A DNA stretch of 64,000 nucleotides. It comes from Pisolithus tinctorius (Eukaryota; Basidiomycota; Agaricomycetes; Boletales; Pisolithaceae). The DNA lies in the NCBI GenBank assembly GCA_024663395.1, contig JANFAH010000025.1:861832-925831 (forward strand), written 5' to 3'. The position numbers were made by a program, and so were the translations under genes. Positions 10,593 to 22,755 of the stretch are shown here, in pieces. Numbering within the stretch: the first letter of the stretch is position 1; each line of letters starts with the position of its first letter. Under the pieces are notes generated by a model. That model had not been told where the DNA came from. It did no database searches and saw only the letters and a list, made by a program, of their open reading frames with translations.

Positions 10593-13500
10593 ATGGCGGT
10601 TGATCTACAGGCCCTAGCTTCTAGTACACCATCCTTGAGCGCAATGTCATCTCCCACGCAAGAGAAGATATCAGAAAAGCAGGCCTTCCATTATCAGGGA
10701 GATCGTGACCATGTCAAACGCCAGCTCGGCAGACAGCACATCCAGATGTAAGCAGAACGAAGAACTTACACATCATCAGGAAGCAAATAAATGGTTTAAA
10801 CCTGTTTAAACCTGTCACTGACTGGTTGTGACCACAATTTCATCATTCCCTGTCCCTCTGATGATTGATATTGCTGAGGACTATGCTCTTCAACTGCAGG
10901 ATTGCCGTGAGTGGAATTATGTCTCCGTCCAATGGAACTTATCATTAAATCTATCCAGATTGCAGGGTGCATCGGAACAGGCCTCTTCTTTGGCCTGGGT
11001 GAGATTCTTGCGCTGTGCGGTCCCCTAGGAGCACTGTTGGTCTATTTACATGTCTGTACCGTCGTCTATTCGTAAGTTCTGCTTCACATGTTCGAATCCA
11101 GGTAAAGCGTGCTTATCCTTCCCCTCACCTCAGGACGATCATGTCGATAGGAGAGATGACTGCGTTCGCTCCAATATCCGGTTCGATCGTTCACTTCGGT
11201 GCGTCAGTCCATGGTTCCGAGGGGTGGCATGTTTACTGATGATTGGGCTTACGCAGTTGCGAGGTGGTTGGATCCTGCCGCTGGATTTGCGGTATGTCTG
11301 GAGTTTTCAGTCTGCTTGAATGAATTCATTGCTGACCTCGTTTTCTCAGCTTGGATGGGTTCGTGTTTTTTGTTTGATAGGTGTCTTCGAATAACACTTT
11401 CTCCCCATCCAGAACTATTGTTATGTGAGTTATCAGATTCGTCTTTTGTCTCCTGTGGGTGTTCACGATGACGAAGTATGCTGCCATTGCCGTACCTTTA
11501 GAGATAACCGCGTTGACTGCCTTTGTCAGTTTTTGGGACACCAACGTTCGTACACCTTCGTCATTCTCCTGTTTGAATTTGCAGTGCTCACGCGGGCACC
11601 ACATGAGCTAGCCGAGCCACACAGGGATTTACGTCGGTGCCACTGTGGTTGGACTGTTCATCATCAATTTCTTCGGTGTCCGGTCAGTTCCATAACCCCT
11701 TTGACTCACAACCAGCTTATCAGTGTCTACGTATCAGTTGGTTTGGAAACTGTACGCGACAGACCTTGGCAGCATTATCCATGGCGCTCACTACACTCTA
11801 GCTGAAATACTTTTTGCAACGTTGAAGAGTAAGTTACTTAGACTATCACTCATACCCCCAACGCCAACTAACCATGGTGTCGTTGTGCTGTAGTCATGCT
11901 TGCAATCACCTTGGTTTGTGCATATTTCCTCTTTTCTGTTACGTCGCTTTATCTGGGCTATCCCATAGATCATCGGCGGACTTGTCATCAGTTTAGGCGG
12001 AGGACCTGATCATGATAGGTTCGCCTCCACTGTCAACTTTCGAGCTCTTCCTGATGTGTTCTTGTAGAATTGGATTCCGGGTAAGATCCATTAATATTGA
12101 AAGTTGCTATTATCAACGCGAGCAATATTAGTACTGGGAAGATCCAGGGCCTATGGTTTCGAGTGAGCGAAGATATTCCGCGCCAGAAAGTTAGATTAAC
12201 GAAATGTATACAGCGCTTGAGCCTGGGGCAACAGGACGTTTCCTCGGTATGCTGGTGGCTGTTGTCCCAGCTGCATACTCTGTCAGTGGCTTCGAACTCA
12301 TCGCCATGTCAGTCCCCGGCATTGTACTGTGCTTTGTGTACCATGGAACTGACAGAGATCCCTCGTTCAGCTCGGCGGCGGAGTCGAAGCAACCACGAAC
12401 AAACATTATCAGAGCAATGAAGTTCGTTGTTTTCCGTCTCGTCCTCTTTTATGTAAGTGTATGAATTAGCGTCCTGGAAAGCTCCGGTATTGATCACCAC
12501 CTTTGCTAGTTATGCTCGGTAATTATTGTGGGCATGCTGGTTCCGTCAAACTACCCTGGGTTATCTAGGTGAGTATCTAACTAGTGATACCCACAATCGT
12601 CCTCAACGACCCTAGCCAGTCCCCTTTCGTGTTAGCTTTCGAACGTGCAGGTGTCAAAGGTAATTGTAACTCTACCATTCTTCAGCGTTATGATTTTACA
12701 ACTCCTGTCTTTCCCTTAGTCCTACCGTCTATTATCAATGCAATTATCATATCCAGCGCATACTCGTCTGCGAATACATGTCTCTTTACGGCGTCTCGCA
12801 TTCTCTACGGTCTTGGAGTGCAAAACCAAGCACCCAAAGTCTTTACGACATGCACGAAGGGTGGTATCCCATGGGTCGCAGTGATCGTCGCAGTTAGTGT
12901 CTTCAGAACATCGCCCTTACTCACCGTCTTGACGCAAAATTTATCAGGGCCTGTTCTCGTTGCTGGCATTCATGACTGTGTCGTCGAGTGCTTCGACCGT
13001 ATTCAAGTATGTAAACTAGTGGTCTGTTGTTGGTGGTACCAGGTTACTGACATATGTCCAGCTGGTTCGTCAGCTTGTGTATGTGTCGTTGCTCGATACT
13101 TGCTCTGTAGAGTGACTTGCTAACGTCTCCGTTAGCCACCATGTGCGGTCTCATTGGGTGCGTAGCTCCCGCTTCACCGTTTATTCCTAATCTCTGATCC
13201 CTAACCATATACAGATGGACGGTCATCAATACTACCTATCTCCGATACTGTGCGGACGAAGTTTCCCTTTGAAACTAACCAAATACTGACGAGACGGCCC
13301 TCCTCGTCACACAGATTACGGCCTGAAAATTCAGGGCATCATCCCCCAAGGAATATACAGATCTCCGTTACAACCCTACGCTGCGATGTGGGCCATTTTT
13401 TGGTAGGCATCACTCTCTTCTGCACCATACACTCTTTTGGATGTCTGACGTGCACAACAAACAGGTCGGTGTTCTACATCCTCATCAGTGGCATCTCGGT

Positions 13501-13904
13501 CTTCTGGGATTTCAGCGCTTCATCGTTTGTTGCATCATGTGAGCACGTGCTTCTGCACATACTGGGAGGACTGATCGCTGATTCAACATGGATGACATAA
13601 TAGATATCAACTTGCCGATCATTTTGTCCCTCTTTGTAGGTTACAAGCTATGGTTCAAGACAAAGATGGTGAGTTTCACCTACACATTGATCTCCACACC
13701 TCTGCAATACCACGACTCACTTCGAACGCGTGTCCTGCAGCAACCACTATCAGAACTCGATTTCATATCGGTGAGCCCGTAACGATATTGGATTATGCAC
13801 ACATACTAAGTGAACCCTAGCATATTCCCACTCTAGAAGAGACGGCTGACGAAGGGCTCTTAGTGGAAAAGTTACCGTTGCTTCAGAAAATTGGCATTGT
13901 TTGA
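10593..13904 (+). CDS. Amino-acid permease, YAT/APC family, copy 2
   Basis: This is the tandem duplicate of the 4,918 permease, with the same exon order, including the 7-nt micro-exon (GATTGCC near 10,899) and the 14-nt WFGN exon. Conserved stretches such as GCIGTGLFFGLG, SIGEMTAFAPISGSI, GGPDHDR, AAESKQPRTNIIRAMK, SPFVLAFERAGVK and SSAYSSANT are open. I followed most exons and found no stop, so it is probably a working transporter of about 540 residues. Intron 1 is longer than in copy 1 and carries a short TTTAAACCTG duplication. The donor after the 14-nt exon has drifted from GTATGT to GTACGC. The C-terminal tail differs at a few residues (LVEKLPLLQKIGIV). Retention of both copies beside a dead SYF2 suggests dosage or divergence of transport, which is inference. 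Confidence 0.87.
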
Positions 13905-14066
13905 AACACATACTATCTGTAATGACCCGCCCTCAGTGACATCATAGACTAGTACTTTGAGTTACACATCTCTTGCATGATTTCACTCGTCTGTGTTGCA
14001 GATACCCTATTGTAAGAACAGTGTGCTATATATTTGTCTCGTAGACGCTAGTTTCTGTAGTGACCA

Positions 14067-14934
14067 TCGCTATCGCTGCCCTTTACTCCAGATGCTAGGT
14101 ATTGTCATATCACTATCCAACTGTCTCATCGTTCTCGAACACCAGAAACTTATGTACATATATGTTCTCTCGACTTCCCTGAAAATGGCAACACACTCCT
14201 CGGTATGTCCACCTTCGAAAGAATAGATGAGGTCCCCTCAGGTAGACCCCACCGGACATCATCCCCCATTGACCTTAATGGTTCAGGTGTTGTCCACGTC
14301 GCCTTTCGTAACGGAAAACTAGGCAACCTAAACGGGTCACTTAATTCCTTGCACATGGTGGAAGTATGAGAATTACTTCGTGGGCCTGGACATCCGAATT
14401 ATCTGGACTAATGACGGCAACTGTGCGCGGGGGGCTCGGAAAGCAACACGGAAATGTCATAAAGGTACTGCGAATGTTGCATGAAATAATGTAGTACTCC
14501 TCGCTGGAAGCATTTTGAGTCTGATGCATCTTGGGGAGAACCTACATCTATTCCGAGTATCTTTTTATCCTCTGAGAATGGCGTACCTGTGAAGCCCATG
14601 GGTTGCAATGGACAGGCAACGCCGGAATATCACTGGAATAGAGCAGGCTCAATTCATACTCTGTACACAATAGTGCTAGGTGGCCGTAAGTTGAATCAAG
14701 GCATCGCTCGGTATTCCGATTAGTAGACCCACCTTTTACAGGTCCCAACATCGGTAAGATACATAACCGTCACTTCCTGCCCATAACTTCAGGGAAAAGT
14801 AATCATTCGTTTCAATACTCGATGCTAGTTGTTACATGTTATACATGGTACAGACGCCAAATCTATATGCGCTACAGGCTTTCAACACTCAACGGTTGCA
14901 ACGGAACAGTCACTCAACGTTCTCCTTCGTATTG
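14067..14934. other. Intergenic, no gene recognised
   Basis: Several short frames exist on both strands, none with a known motif. The last about 160 bp (from 14,770) match sequence downstream of amine oxidase 2 (about 39,990-40,110), so it belongs to the duplicated amine oxidase unit. Confidence 0.4.
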
Positions 14935-17146
14935 TTAGTAGTCAGCATACCGAATCTCTCCAGCAAGGACAGCTTGACGAGTCAGTCCAAGGTGTTCAAG
15001 AAGTAAGCGAGACGGCTTATCCTTCTCGCTGGGCTGTCCCGGCGGACTCGCCCACTCCACATTTTCGCCCCACAACTCCTTGAATTTCTGCATTTTATCA
15101 TCTTGCTTCGTGACGCTGAGATATTCGTGCACAGCTCTCCAGGCACTGTCGAGCGCACCAACAACCCATCTAAAATGATAGGGTCAGTACCAGATCTTCT
15201 GCTTAATCACCCGACAACACTCACGCATGACGAGTGCTTATCGCTTCTCCCGCAAAGTGTAGACGTCCGCTCACCGCAGGGTAAGTGAGGGATGCATACA
15301 AATCTTCAAAATCGCCGGGACCGAAGAATGCAAATGCGCCTGAATTCGGTGTCAGCAAAACACTGAATTGGTTACATTCAATCTCACCCATCGTATGCGG
15401 ATCATGGGACCAGTCTTTCACATTCATATCGAGGAATTGGTCATGCAGGAATTCGTATGTGATTGGAGCACCGTGTGCTTCTGCAAGATTGTGAAGCACC
15501 ATCTCCTTCAGCGCTCCGGTCTTGTCTGGCGTTGCGAGGGATCCGAGGCGTTCCGCGTCAGTGGTCCAGCAGTAGCTCGCAATGAGTACCGTGGACGGGG
15601 TATCGGAGTCAACGCCATAAGATGGATAGACGATGGTGCGAATGGGAAGGTCCGTGAATGATTGCCCACCGACAATGTTCAGCTTGGTGGTCCACCATGG
15701 CTCTTTAAAATGCATAGCAATCTTGATGGAAGGACCGTACTGGAGCTGACGCAGAGCATTCTTCTGCTTGACGTTCATCTCTGCGTCCTTCATACCTATC
15801 GTACGAAGCACGGGGAGAGGGAGGGTAGATATGACATGCGAGTAGACACGTTTCTCAGATTCATTGTGGACTGAGACTGCAACACCAGCGTTCGGAATGA
15901 CAATCGTTCTCGTACTAGCGTTGGGGTCGTTCTTTGGTTCTGGTTCAGTGGCCCCAGGAGGAAGCTTGTCCATTGGAAAATCGGAGGGGATAATAATAAT
16001 CAGCTCGTGGGATTGACCTATGGCCATGACTCTTTTGCCAAACTGGATGCGTTCCCCCTTTTGATTGATCACTTCTGCCATTTTCTTGGTCAAAACTTCT
16101 GATCCACCGCTGAGCCACGTTGCATGGATGGTTAGACCAGGAGACAAATTTCCATATTGCACTCACTCAAAGCACTGCCAATCGACGTCACCGAAATCTG
16201 TGCCACCGATCCTGGCGAAGGCCAACGATTCAAAGATTTCTTCACTCAATGCGCGGTCATACCACTTGGTACTGCTTTGGAGAAGCTCGCACCAGTTTAC
16301 GACCTTGTGGTGAAGATGTTGAGGAGGAAGATCAAGGTTGACGCTGGGGATATACTTGAAAGACATGTACGCGCGGAGGGAATACGAGTCATTCGCCATC
16401 ATCACGCGCCAGCCCTCCTTTTTTCCCTGCTCGATATCAGCTATGAGCAACCTGGCAAATGGTTCAATGACGTCGGTGTGAATGGCATCCGTTCCTGCTT
16501 TGATATAGCTAGGAGCTACACCGAGCTGGTCAGCATGGAAGGATCCAGGTTTGTCAGAAATTCGTTCGCGGACACCATTAAAGTAGTAGAAGCCCGGTTT
16601 CAAGTTGTAACCTTCGCGAGCCTCGAAGTGGTAGGGTATAAGTTTGTCCTTAAGGCGATCTGAACCTTGATTCAGCGGCGGATAGGTTATCAACTCGGCC
16701 AGGCGTTTCATAATCCCATTCTTGTACTGTCCTTGTTCATCTTTTTTCGGTAGGGGGTAGCGCATAGCACCAGCATCCTAGGTGATGAGGGAAGATGAAC
16801 ATCTAATCTTGTGTGATTTGGATGATAGGAAGCGCACGTAGTAATCATACTTCTGTCCTCCGGGAAATTTATACGTCAAAAGGCGACCACCAACACGGTC
16901 TGAAGCCTCTAGAATCTCGTAGTCGATATTCAGAGAGTCCAGTATCAATGCAGTATAAAGGCCACCGACACCAGCGCCCAAGATTCCGACCTTTTTGTGA
17001 GGGAAAAAGCGTAGTGTCTCATCTGAAATGTCAAAAGAACCGCTCTTAGCGGTGCTAAGCAGAGGGAGCTTGGCCGTGAGAGAGGCATGATAATCTTCAA
17101 TAATGTTTCTGCCATAGAAGGCTAGTGGGTCGCCTTGGAACGACAT
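14935..17146 (-). CDS. FAD-dependent amine / L-amino-acid oxidase-like protein 1
   Basis: A flavoprotein of the monoamine/L-amino-acid oxidase family, which oxidises amines or amino acids to imines with release of H2O2. Exon 1 (from ATG 17,146) carries the Rossmann FAD motif GILGAGVGGLYTAL and the downstream EILEASDRVGGRL. Exon 2 begins YDAGAMRYPLPKK after an intron of about 60 nt and contains GVRERISDKPGSF. Exon 3 starts DGGSEVLTKKMAEVI; exon 4 starts at AFAFFGPGDF. The C-terminal flavin motif is RLHFAGEAISTRHAWVVGAL, interrupted by an intron after RHA. I see no signal peptide. All exons are open, giving roughly 640 residues. The substrate is unknown. A paralogue lies at 40,113-42,428 and a relic at 1,681-2,014. 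Confidence 0.87.
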
Positions 17147-17806
17147 AGAAAATAAGGACCAAGCTGAGCTTTATTGAGGTAGTGAAGCTACGGTTGCGGG
17201 TGTTGCTGCACTGGGGTTTGTTTCCTTCAAAGAAGCAGTCTAAATACCCAAAACCCGGAGGAAATTCGGTGTATTTCCCACAATGATGCAGGTTTACAAA
17301 AAGGAGATAGAGCACCACCCTCAAGCCATGCATGATGCAATGAACACAGCAAGAGGGCAAGCCACCATCAGCGTGAAGACAACCCTTCCCGAAGATCGAA
17401 GTCTTGAGGATGTTCCGATCAGAACCTGTGACCTCCATTTTGGTTGATCAGAAACACGATCAGAGCAGTGTCAATGAGTGGGAAGACCACTTGGTTCATC
17501 GCGCGTTCCACCAGTCCCAATAGACAGGAATGGGAATCAACTCACATGAACACGATGCCGATGGAAGGAACTGACGGAATTCTGTGTGCCAATGGCAGAT
17601 ATGGCCTCCAATAGTCAGTAAGCAAGGCTGGGTGGCCAGAGCCAGGCACCCAAATCTTCGGGGGACGGTAATGTGGGCAACATTAAGGTGCCAATTGGCA
17701 TTACATCTTCCGAAGGCAAGAGCTTGGTGGGGGCTCATACAGCTAACTGCAGAACGATAGACCAGAGCTAAGCGAAATTCACATAAGCACGTTTGTTTGT
17801 TGTGGA
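17147..17806. other. Promoter flank of amine oxidase 1
   Basis: No gene is seen. It shares similarity with the flanks of the other two amine oxidase loci. A TATTTAG element on the minus strand at about 17,239 is a candidate TATA box. Confidence 0.4.
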
Positions 17807-17985
17807 GCTAAGTGTCATTGTGAGCCGAACAATGTCAGTCTGCCCGTGCGCGTCGACGTTATGTTGATAAATGATGGGGTGACTTGTTTACTAAGTTGTG
17901 GAGCTAAGTGACATGAGCCAAACAATGTCAGTCTGCCCATGCGCATTGACGCTATGTTAATAAAGGATGGGGTGACAAGTGTGTA
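17807..17985. repeat. Tandem duplication of about 90 bp
   Basis: Two adjacent copies share GAGCTAAGTG, GAGCCgAACAATGTCAGTC and GATGGGGTGAC; the second copy has a few substitutions and small deletions. Nothing in it looks coding. Confidence 0.75.
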
Positions 17986-18904
17986 CTAACAAACGGACTC
18001 ACGAGCCGAAAGAGATTAACAAGTGACGAAGGGAAGGGTGAAGGGTTTTCCAGCCCAGAGGAGATGCTGACCCTGAGGGTGGAGAGTGAGCTGTGTCCCT
18101 TTCGTTCGGAGCGAGCTATGCTAGCTGTCGGAAACTCGGAGCGGTGGATAAAGGAGGTGGCTGCTTACCAGTGAGAGCAGCGTTCGAGGTGCCAGTTGCT
18201 ACAGAAGGCCAGGCAAGGCGAAGCCACAGACCGCAACCATGGCGGTGGCGGTAAAGAACACATTCTGATTGGGTGAGGGTCACGTGACATGGCAGTAAAC
18301 AAACCGAGTATTGTACTACACTTTAAAACTCATGAACTTGGGAAGTGCTGCCTGCATTGGCGCTAACCTCGCTTGCTGTTTGCATCTTACTCGCGGGGAG
18401 ATAAGTTTTATAGTACCTTTTACAGCGTGTAGTCTACATTGCACCGTCTACGAATAGTGTTCATCGTCCGTAGTGTAAATCCAGTGCTCTAGTCCGACGA
18501 GTACCAAAAGATGATCAGCTAGATGGACTAGATTTGCATCTTTTTGTAGCATTTGGTGTCTTCCGAGTCTGACTGCACATGTTTTGTACAATACATCCCT
18601 CATTATGTTAGGCCCTGAGCCCACAGATGCCTGCTCTAACTGTCTGTCATCTCTGGCTAAGCTGCAACCCGTCTATTGTTTTTGTATAATAAAAAGTTGT
18701 ATGCACATGTATTGCTGGGTGCTGACTAAGCATGCAAAAATGCGTACTACGAGGCAAAAACGCAGTAGTCCTAAGTCAGAAAGCAAAGCAACAGAAATAA
18801 AACACATAAAATATATACCATTCGGAAGGCCTCGTCGAGTAGTACTATAATCTGAAAAAGCGAGAAGTAGGACAGCGAAACGGGCGAGCTATAGCGTACG
18901 CACC
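17986..18904. other. Intergenic, no gene recognised
   Basis: No exon with recognisable content was found on either strand. The AT-rich part around 18,700-18,850 has no repeat I can define. Confidence 0.4.
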
Positions 18905-18919
18905 GGTGAGGTATTGCCT

Positions 18920-19536
18920 GGGGGAGGGAGAGGGGAGACCCTCGAGTGACAACAGCTGGGGGATCAACACCAAATCATGGCAGATGGTAGGAAACCCGCA
19001 GACGTACACCAGAAACAGGAACCACGCCATTTCGACCACCCAGTCCGGAGCTATACCCAAAGTTGCCTCACCACCCCCTGAATACAAAAACAGGCATATC
19101 TCGACAGTGGCTACGCAGAAACGGATGAAAAATGTATCCCAAGGAAGGGTAAAGCGAGGGGAAGAAACTGCCCAATAAGCGAGAGGAACGGCGGAGAAAC
19201 ACGTGAGATACGATCTCAAGTCCTCAAAGGTGGGGACAGGAGAGTCGCCTGAACGACAACGGCTGGGGGGATCAACAAAAAAACACTGGGAGATCGTAGG
19301 GAACACCTCTAAGAGTGCAAAGAAAAGGGAACCGCACTAACCTGACCACCCAGTCACGAGATATACACAAAAGCAACGCACAGCATTCCTAACACAAAAA
19401 CGGTCATATCTCTATAACAACCGCACGGAATTGGATGAATGAGGCGTCCCCAACGATGGCTGAGTGAGGGAAACAAAGGACACGAAGGCGAGAGAAACGG
19501 CATAGCAACACGTGAGATACAACGACGAGACCTCAA
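18920..19536. repeat. Diverged tandem duplication, unit about 308 bp
   Basis: Anchor words recur at constant spacing: CTGGGGGATCAACA at about 18,956 and 19,263, and CACGTGAGATAC at 19,200 and 19,509. Between them the copies share CCACCCAGTC, ATACAAAAA/ACACAAAAA and GAGAAACG blocks. The open frames across this stretch are a by-product of the repeat. Confidence 0.75.
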
Positions 19537-19974
19537 GGGTGGGCCTTCCCACAAATATGCAGATAACTTTGGAACTGCTTGGTGTGTCAGGAAGATCCTA
19601 CGATCAACAGGAAGCTATCGCGATCCTGCAAAAAAGCGAGAGATGTAGCACAACTTACACCTATTATATTTATGGCATACATATGGAGTGCATCACCGGT
19701 AATAGTTTTTTTTACTGCCTCGTCCACACCCACCTGCGCTTCGCCGGCATTCCTAATTTGGAATACCGCCGGGTATGTCACGTGATGTCACGTGATATGT
19801 CGGGGGGCAGTTGAGCTAGGACAGATATCTCCACATGGAAGGTCACCTTGTTTACAAGGTCACTCCACCCCGAAAATGAGACGCTTTTTTCGACATCCGC
19901 ACATTTCGTCACAAAACGCACTCCGCATGGCAATTGCCATCTGCCACATGAACTGTACATTTACATATTAGGTT
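19537..19974. other. Region beyond the Helitron gene end; possible Helitron terminus
   Basis: No gene. It contains an imperfect inverted repeat around 19,730-19,765 (ATTCC..GGAAT within GC-rich arms) and a perfect 7-bp-arm palindrome near 19,850 (ACCTTGT, TT, ACAAGGT). On the minus strand this second hairpin is followed about 25 nt later by CTAG. One of these may mark the Helitron end, but neither is decisive. Confidence 0.3.
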
Positions 19975-22210
19975 TCAAGAACTAGTTACCATTCGTCTGT
20001 ATACCGCTGTTGTGCTTTTTGTCAATTGCCACCATTGCATCATCTCTTCATCCAATCTCTGCAGACATTTGTCCTCCCTTCGCAAGTGTTCACAAGGGTG
20101 CTGAGTGAAAAGTCGGTCGTCAAAGTCTCTTAGAAGCTGGATCGTGTCATGCCCTCGGCTACGAGACAGTGTGACATATGCATTGAACAGTGTCAGCTGA
20201 CCACTAGGAGGCGTGCCGATGTCAACCACGCAGTGTTCCAGTGTTTGGGCTTGGGCGCGATAATCCGTGAAAGCATAGGCAGGTGTTATCGGCAACTGCA
20301 TTCGGCTTATTGTTGATCGCTTGCCAGCAGCCATTGTGATGGTGAACGTTCTACAGATCGGTGTCACAGGCAGCACCCCCGCACACAACCCTGGTAGCGT
20401 CTTCGCTTTGGTACGCTTCATCTCCACGAGCACATACAAAGGAGGATATTGCAGCTGAATCATGTTGTTCACCAGGCTGTTGGCATTCTCCCTCGTGTCA
20501 AGCACGATGTCAACAATGCGGCCTCACGCCCCATTTGCCATGTCAATATCTGTTGTGACATTAAACGTCACCATCACATCCATGCCAATTGCAAGGACCA
20601 CCTCGTCTGACAGCCCTCCTCACTCAAGTCGATTGTGCCCACACCCACTTTTTGGATTGGCAGCGACGGCGAATCTCTCTGGCAAGGTGAGCGTGCGACC
20701 TCCTATGGTGTCCTGTGCAGGACAGCTGACGAGTGATAAACCTTCCATGCTTGCTCATTCTTTCGCCATCATCGCATTCCACTCCATCTGCACGGCATGC
20801 CGCGGTGTCACCAACACAGCTTCTTTCCAAGGCAAGGATCTAAAGTCGGTTGGAGGACATGTAGGACTTCCCATCACAAGGCCGCGAAGCATGTTTATCT
20901 CACGTTCGGTGCAGCTGCCATTGCGGATGTGACGCAGGAGATCGATCCAATCGGCATCAGTCACTCTTACCTGAGTCTTCAGACGCACTATGACGTCGAA
21001 CTGTTCGTAAATATGCCGACCGACAATTTCCTTGTGTGTATCCTTTTCCACATTACACGGCCAAAATAACGGTGCCGACGCTTTTGTAGCCACCGGCGGG
21101 AATTGATGGAAGTCCCCTACCAAGATGATGTTCAGCCCACCGAATGGAAGGTCTGTTGACATGGCATCTGTGCCCATTTGTGCGCGACATATGATGTTGG
21201 ACAATTTCACCAATAAAGGACGTGAGACCATCAACATCTCGTCAATGATGAGATAGCTTTTGTTGTGCCAGTAATGCTCAAGTTTTTTAATCGTTTGAGC
21301 TGATTGTTTTCCGCCATTCAGTGGTATCATGCCTGTCACGCCGTTGTTAGACTTTGCTTCTCTTGTTGTGAGGGACCGTACATATGTTGTGCAATGTCTT
21401 CCCATCGATCACTGAAGCTGCAATGCCTGTGTACGCCGCTTTCACAAGCATCCCTCCTATACCCCTCCACGCAAAATTGTCCGTGATCATTTGAATCGTC
21501 CTCGACTTTCCAACACCCCCTTTGCCTGGTATTATCATACGCAATTGATCAGGTTTGCCTCCAGCGACAAACTGCTGCAAGTGCCAATCGATAATGTCAT
21601 ATGCCTGCTGTTGATCGTGTAACAAGTCACTGACATCCGTAGGCTCGAGTGGGTTCTCCGCGGCAGCCACCTGCGCAAGCATGTAGGCCTGACCTACCTT
21701 GGTGTGTGTCATGCCATTGTTATCCACTATGCTGCCATGGTCGATATCCTCGTTTGCCTCCTCCGACTCCTGCAACCAGCAACCAGGTACAGAGTCCAAC
21801 ATGGCACGCATTGTGACCCTCCACACATCTAGTTGAGGTTCATCGTTTCCGATGGCGACTTGATAGGAGTAATTGACCGGTCGCTCCCATGCTGCTGTTG
21901 GTGTGAACACTCCATACTGCAGCGCAATGGCGATGGCCTGCTTTGCATGACCCTGCTCACAAGCTGAAAGTTGATCGTGTTTGAAAGTCACAAGATCTGC
22001 CTCCGACAGACTCTCTGTCCAGTCGTCTGAACCCGATTCGTCGTCAAAGGAATTGTCGACAATGTCTGCCAATTGACGATTGTGAACCGGCCGCGGATGT
22101 TGTTCAGTGGGGTATGCTATTGTTGCAGTTTCACAGGCTGATTTCGAGTCGTAATAGTACTGCAAACCAGCCAACACGTGCATCACCCATGGCGTACAGG
22201 AGGCCTCCAT
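19975..22210 (-). pseudogene. Helitron Pif1-type helicase domain
   Basis: Superfamily 1B helicase part of the Helitron protein, 5' to 3' unwinding. Walker A is GKGGVGKS (about 21,510), followed by AAYTGIAASVIDGKTLH. Walker B is LIIDEM (about 21,240), then MVSRPLL. Motif III is ILVGDFHQFPPV. Late motifs are TPAYAFTDYRAQAQT and NAYVTLSRSRGHDTI, ending at a stop at 19,975. The frame changes near 21,400 (inside the Walker A-B interval), and TGA stops are present at 20,624-20,626 and 20,524-20,526. Before Walker A is a poorly conserved linker from about 22,705. Confidence 0.88.
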
Positions 22211-22755
22211 ACGTTCGAATGCGGCACTCCATTCCTCGTCTCTACCCTTGAGATTGGCAGCTATTCACCATGGCTTTAACAACGCCAACATACACGTGCA
22301 GTAGAAATCGTAAGTGCTGCTGTCGTCTTGACGGGGCAGCCATGGCCCTACTATTTGAGGGAGCGTATTATGTCCTTTGGCACAGCAAACACGGCGGTGT
22401 GATTGAGCCTTCGGGTGATCCTCGTGATACGGTGAGCACATGTGTGCTGGCCACCCCCTTGTGTGTGATGTCTGCTGATTACCGTCCTTGTCAGATGGTG
22501 TGTATTGTTCTTCCCATGTATTGCACACAAATGCCAGAAGCGATACATCGTCCAATTCTGTGCCGCGTTGCAGATAATCTTGCATTTGGGAGCACGTGTA
22601 CAGCTCCCCTCGCTGGCTGCACAGTAACATGACAACATCATTGTTGTCATCACTGTCAGTGCGCTCCTCCTCACCACTCTTCGATTGGTATGCATACCTG
22701 CGCACACATGTAAGTTAGTATGCTTTGCATCGCTATGCTCTACTGACATATTTGC

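Larger units (their letters stand above)
3393..14066 (+). repeat. Tandem segmental duplication of the SYF2-permease block
   Basis: Sequence from about 3,393 (inside SYF2 exon 2) to about 8,300 matches 8,703 to about 14,066 in the same orientation, including introns, intergenic DNA and the permease 3' flank. Between the units is an extra 358-bp piece (8,345-8,702) that matches 4,063-4,412. Exons are more conserved than introns in the permease. The left edge cuts inside SYF2, so the second unit never had SYF2 exon 1. Confidence 0.88.

Noticed and set aside
15662..16663. Plus-strand frames of 70-168 codons
   Set aside because: They are shadows of the amine oxidase exons on the minus strand.
18845..19306. 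153-codon minus-strand open frame
   Set aside because: It lies across the 308-bp tandem repeat, has no motif, and the matching frame in the second copy is broken.
19725..19870. Definite left end of the Helitron
   Set aside because: Two hairpins are present, but CTRR spacing is not canonical for either and no second copy is available to fix the border.
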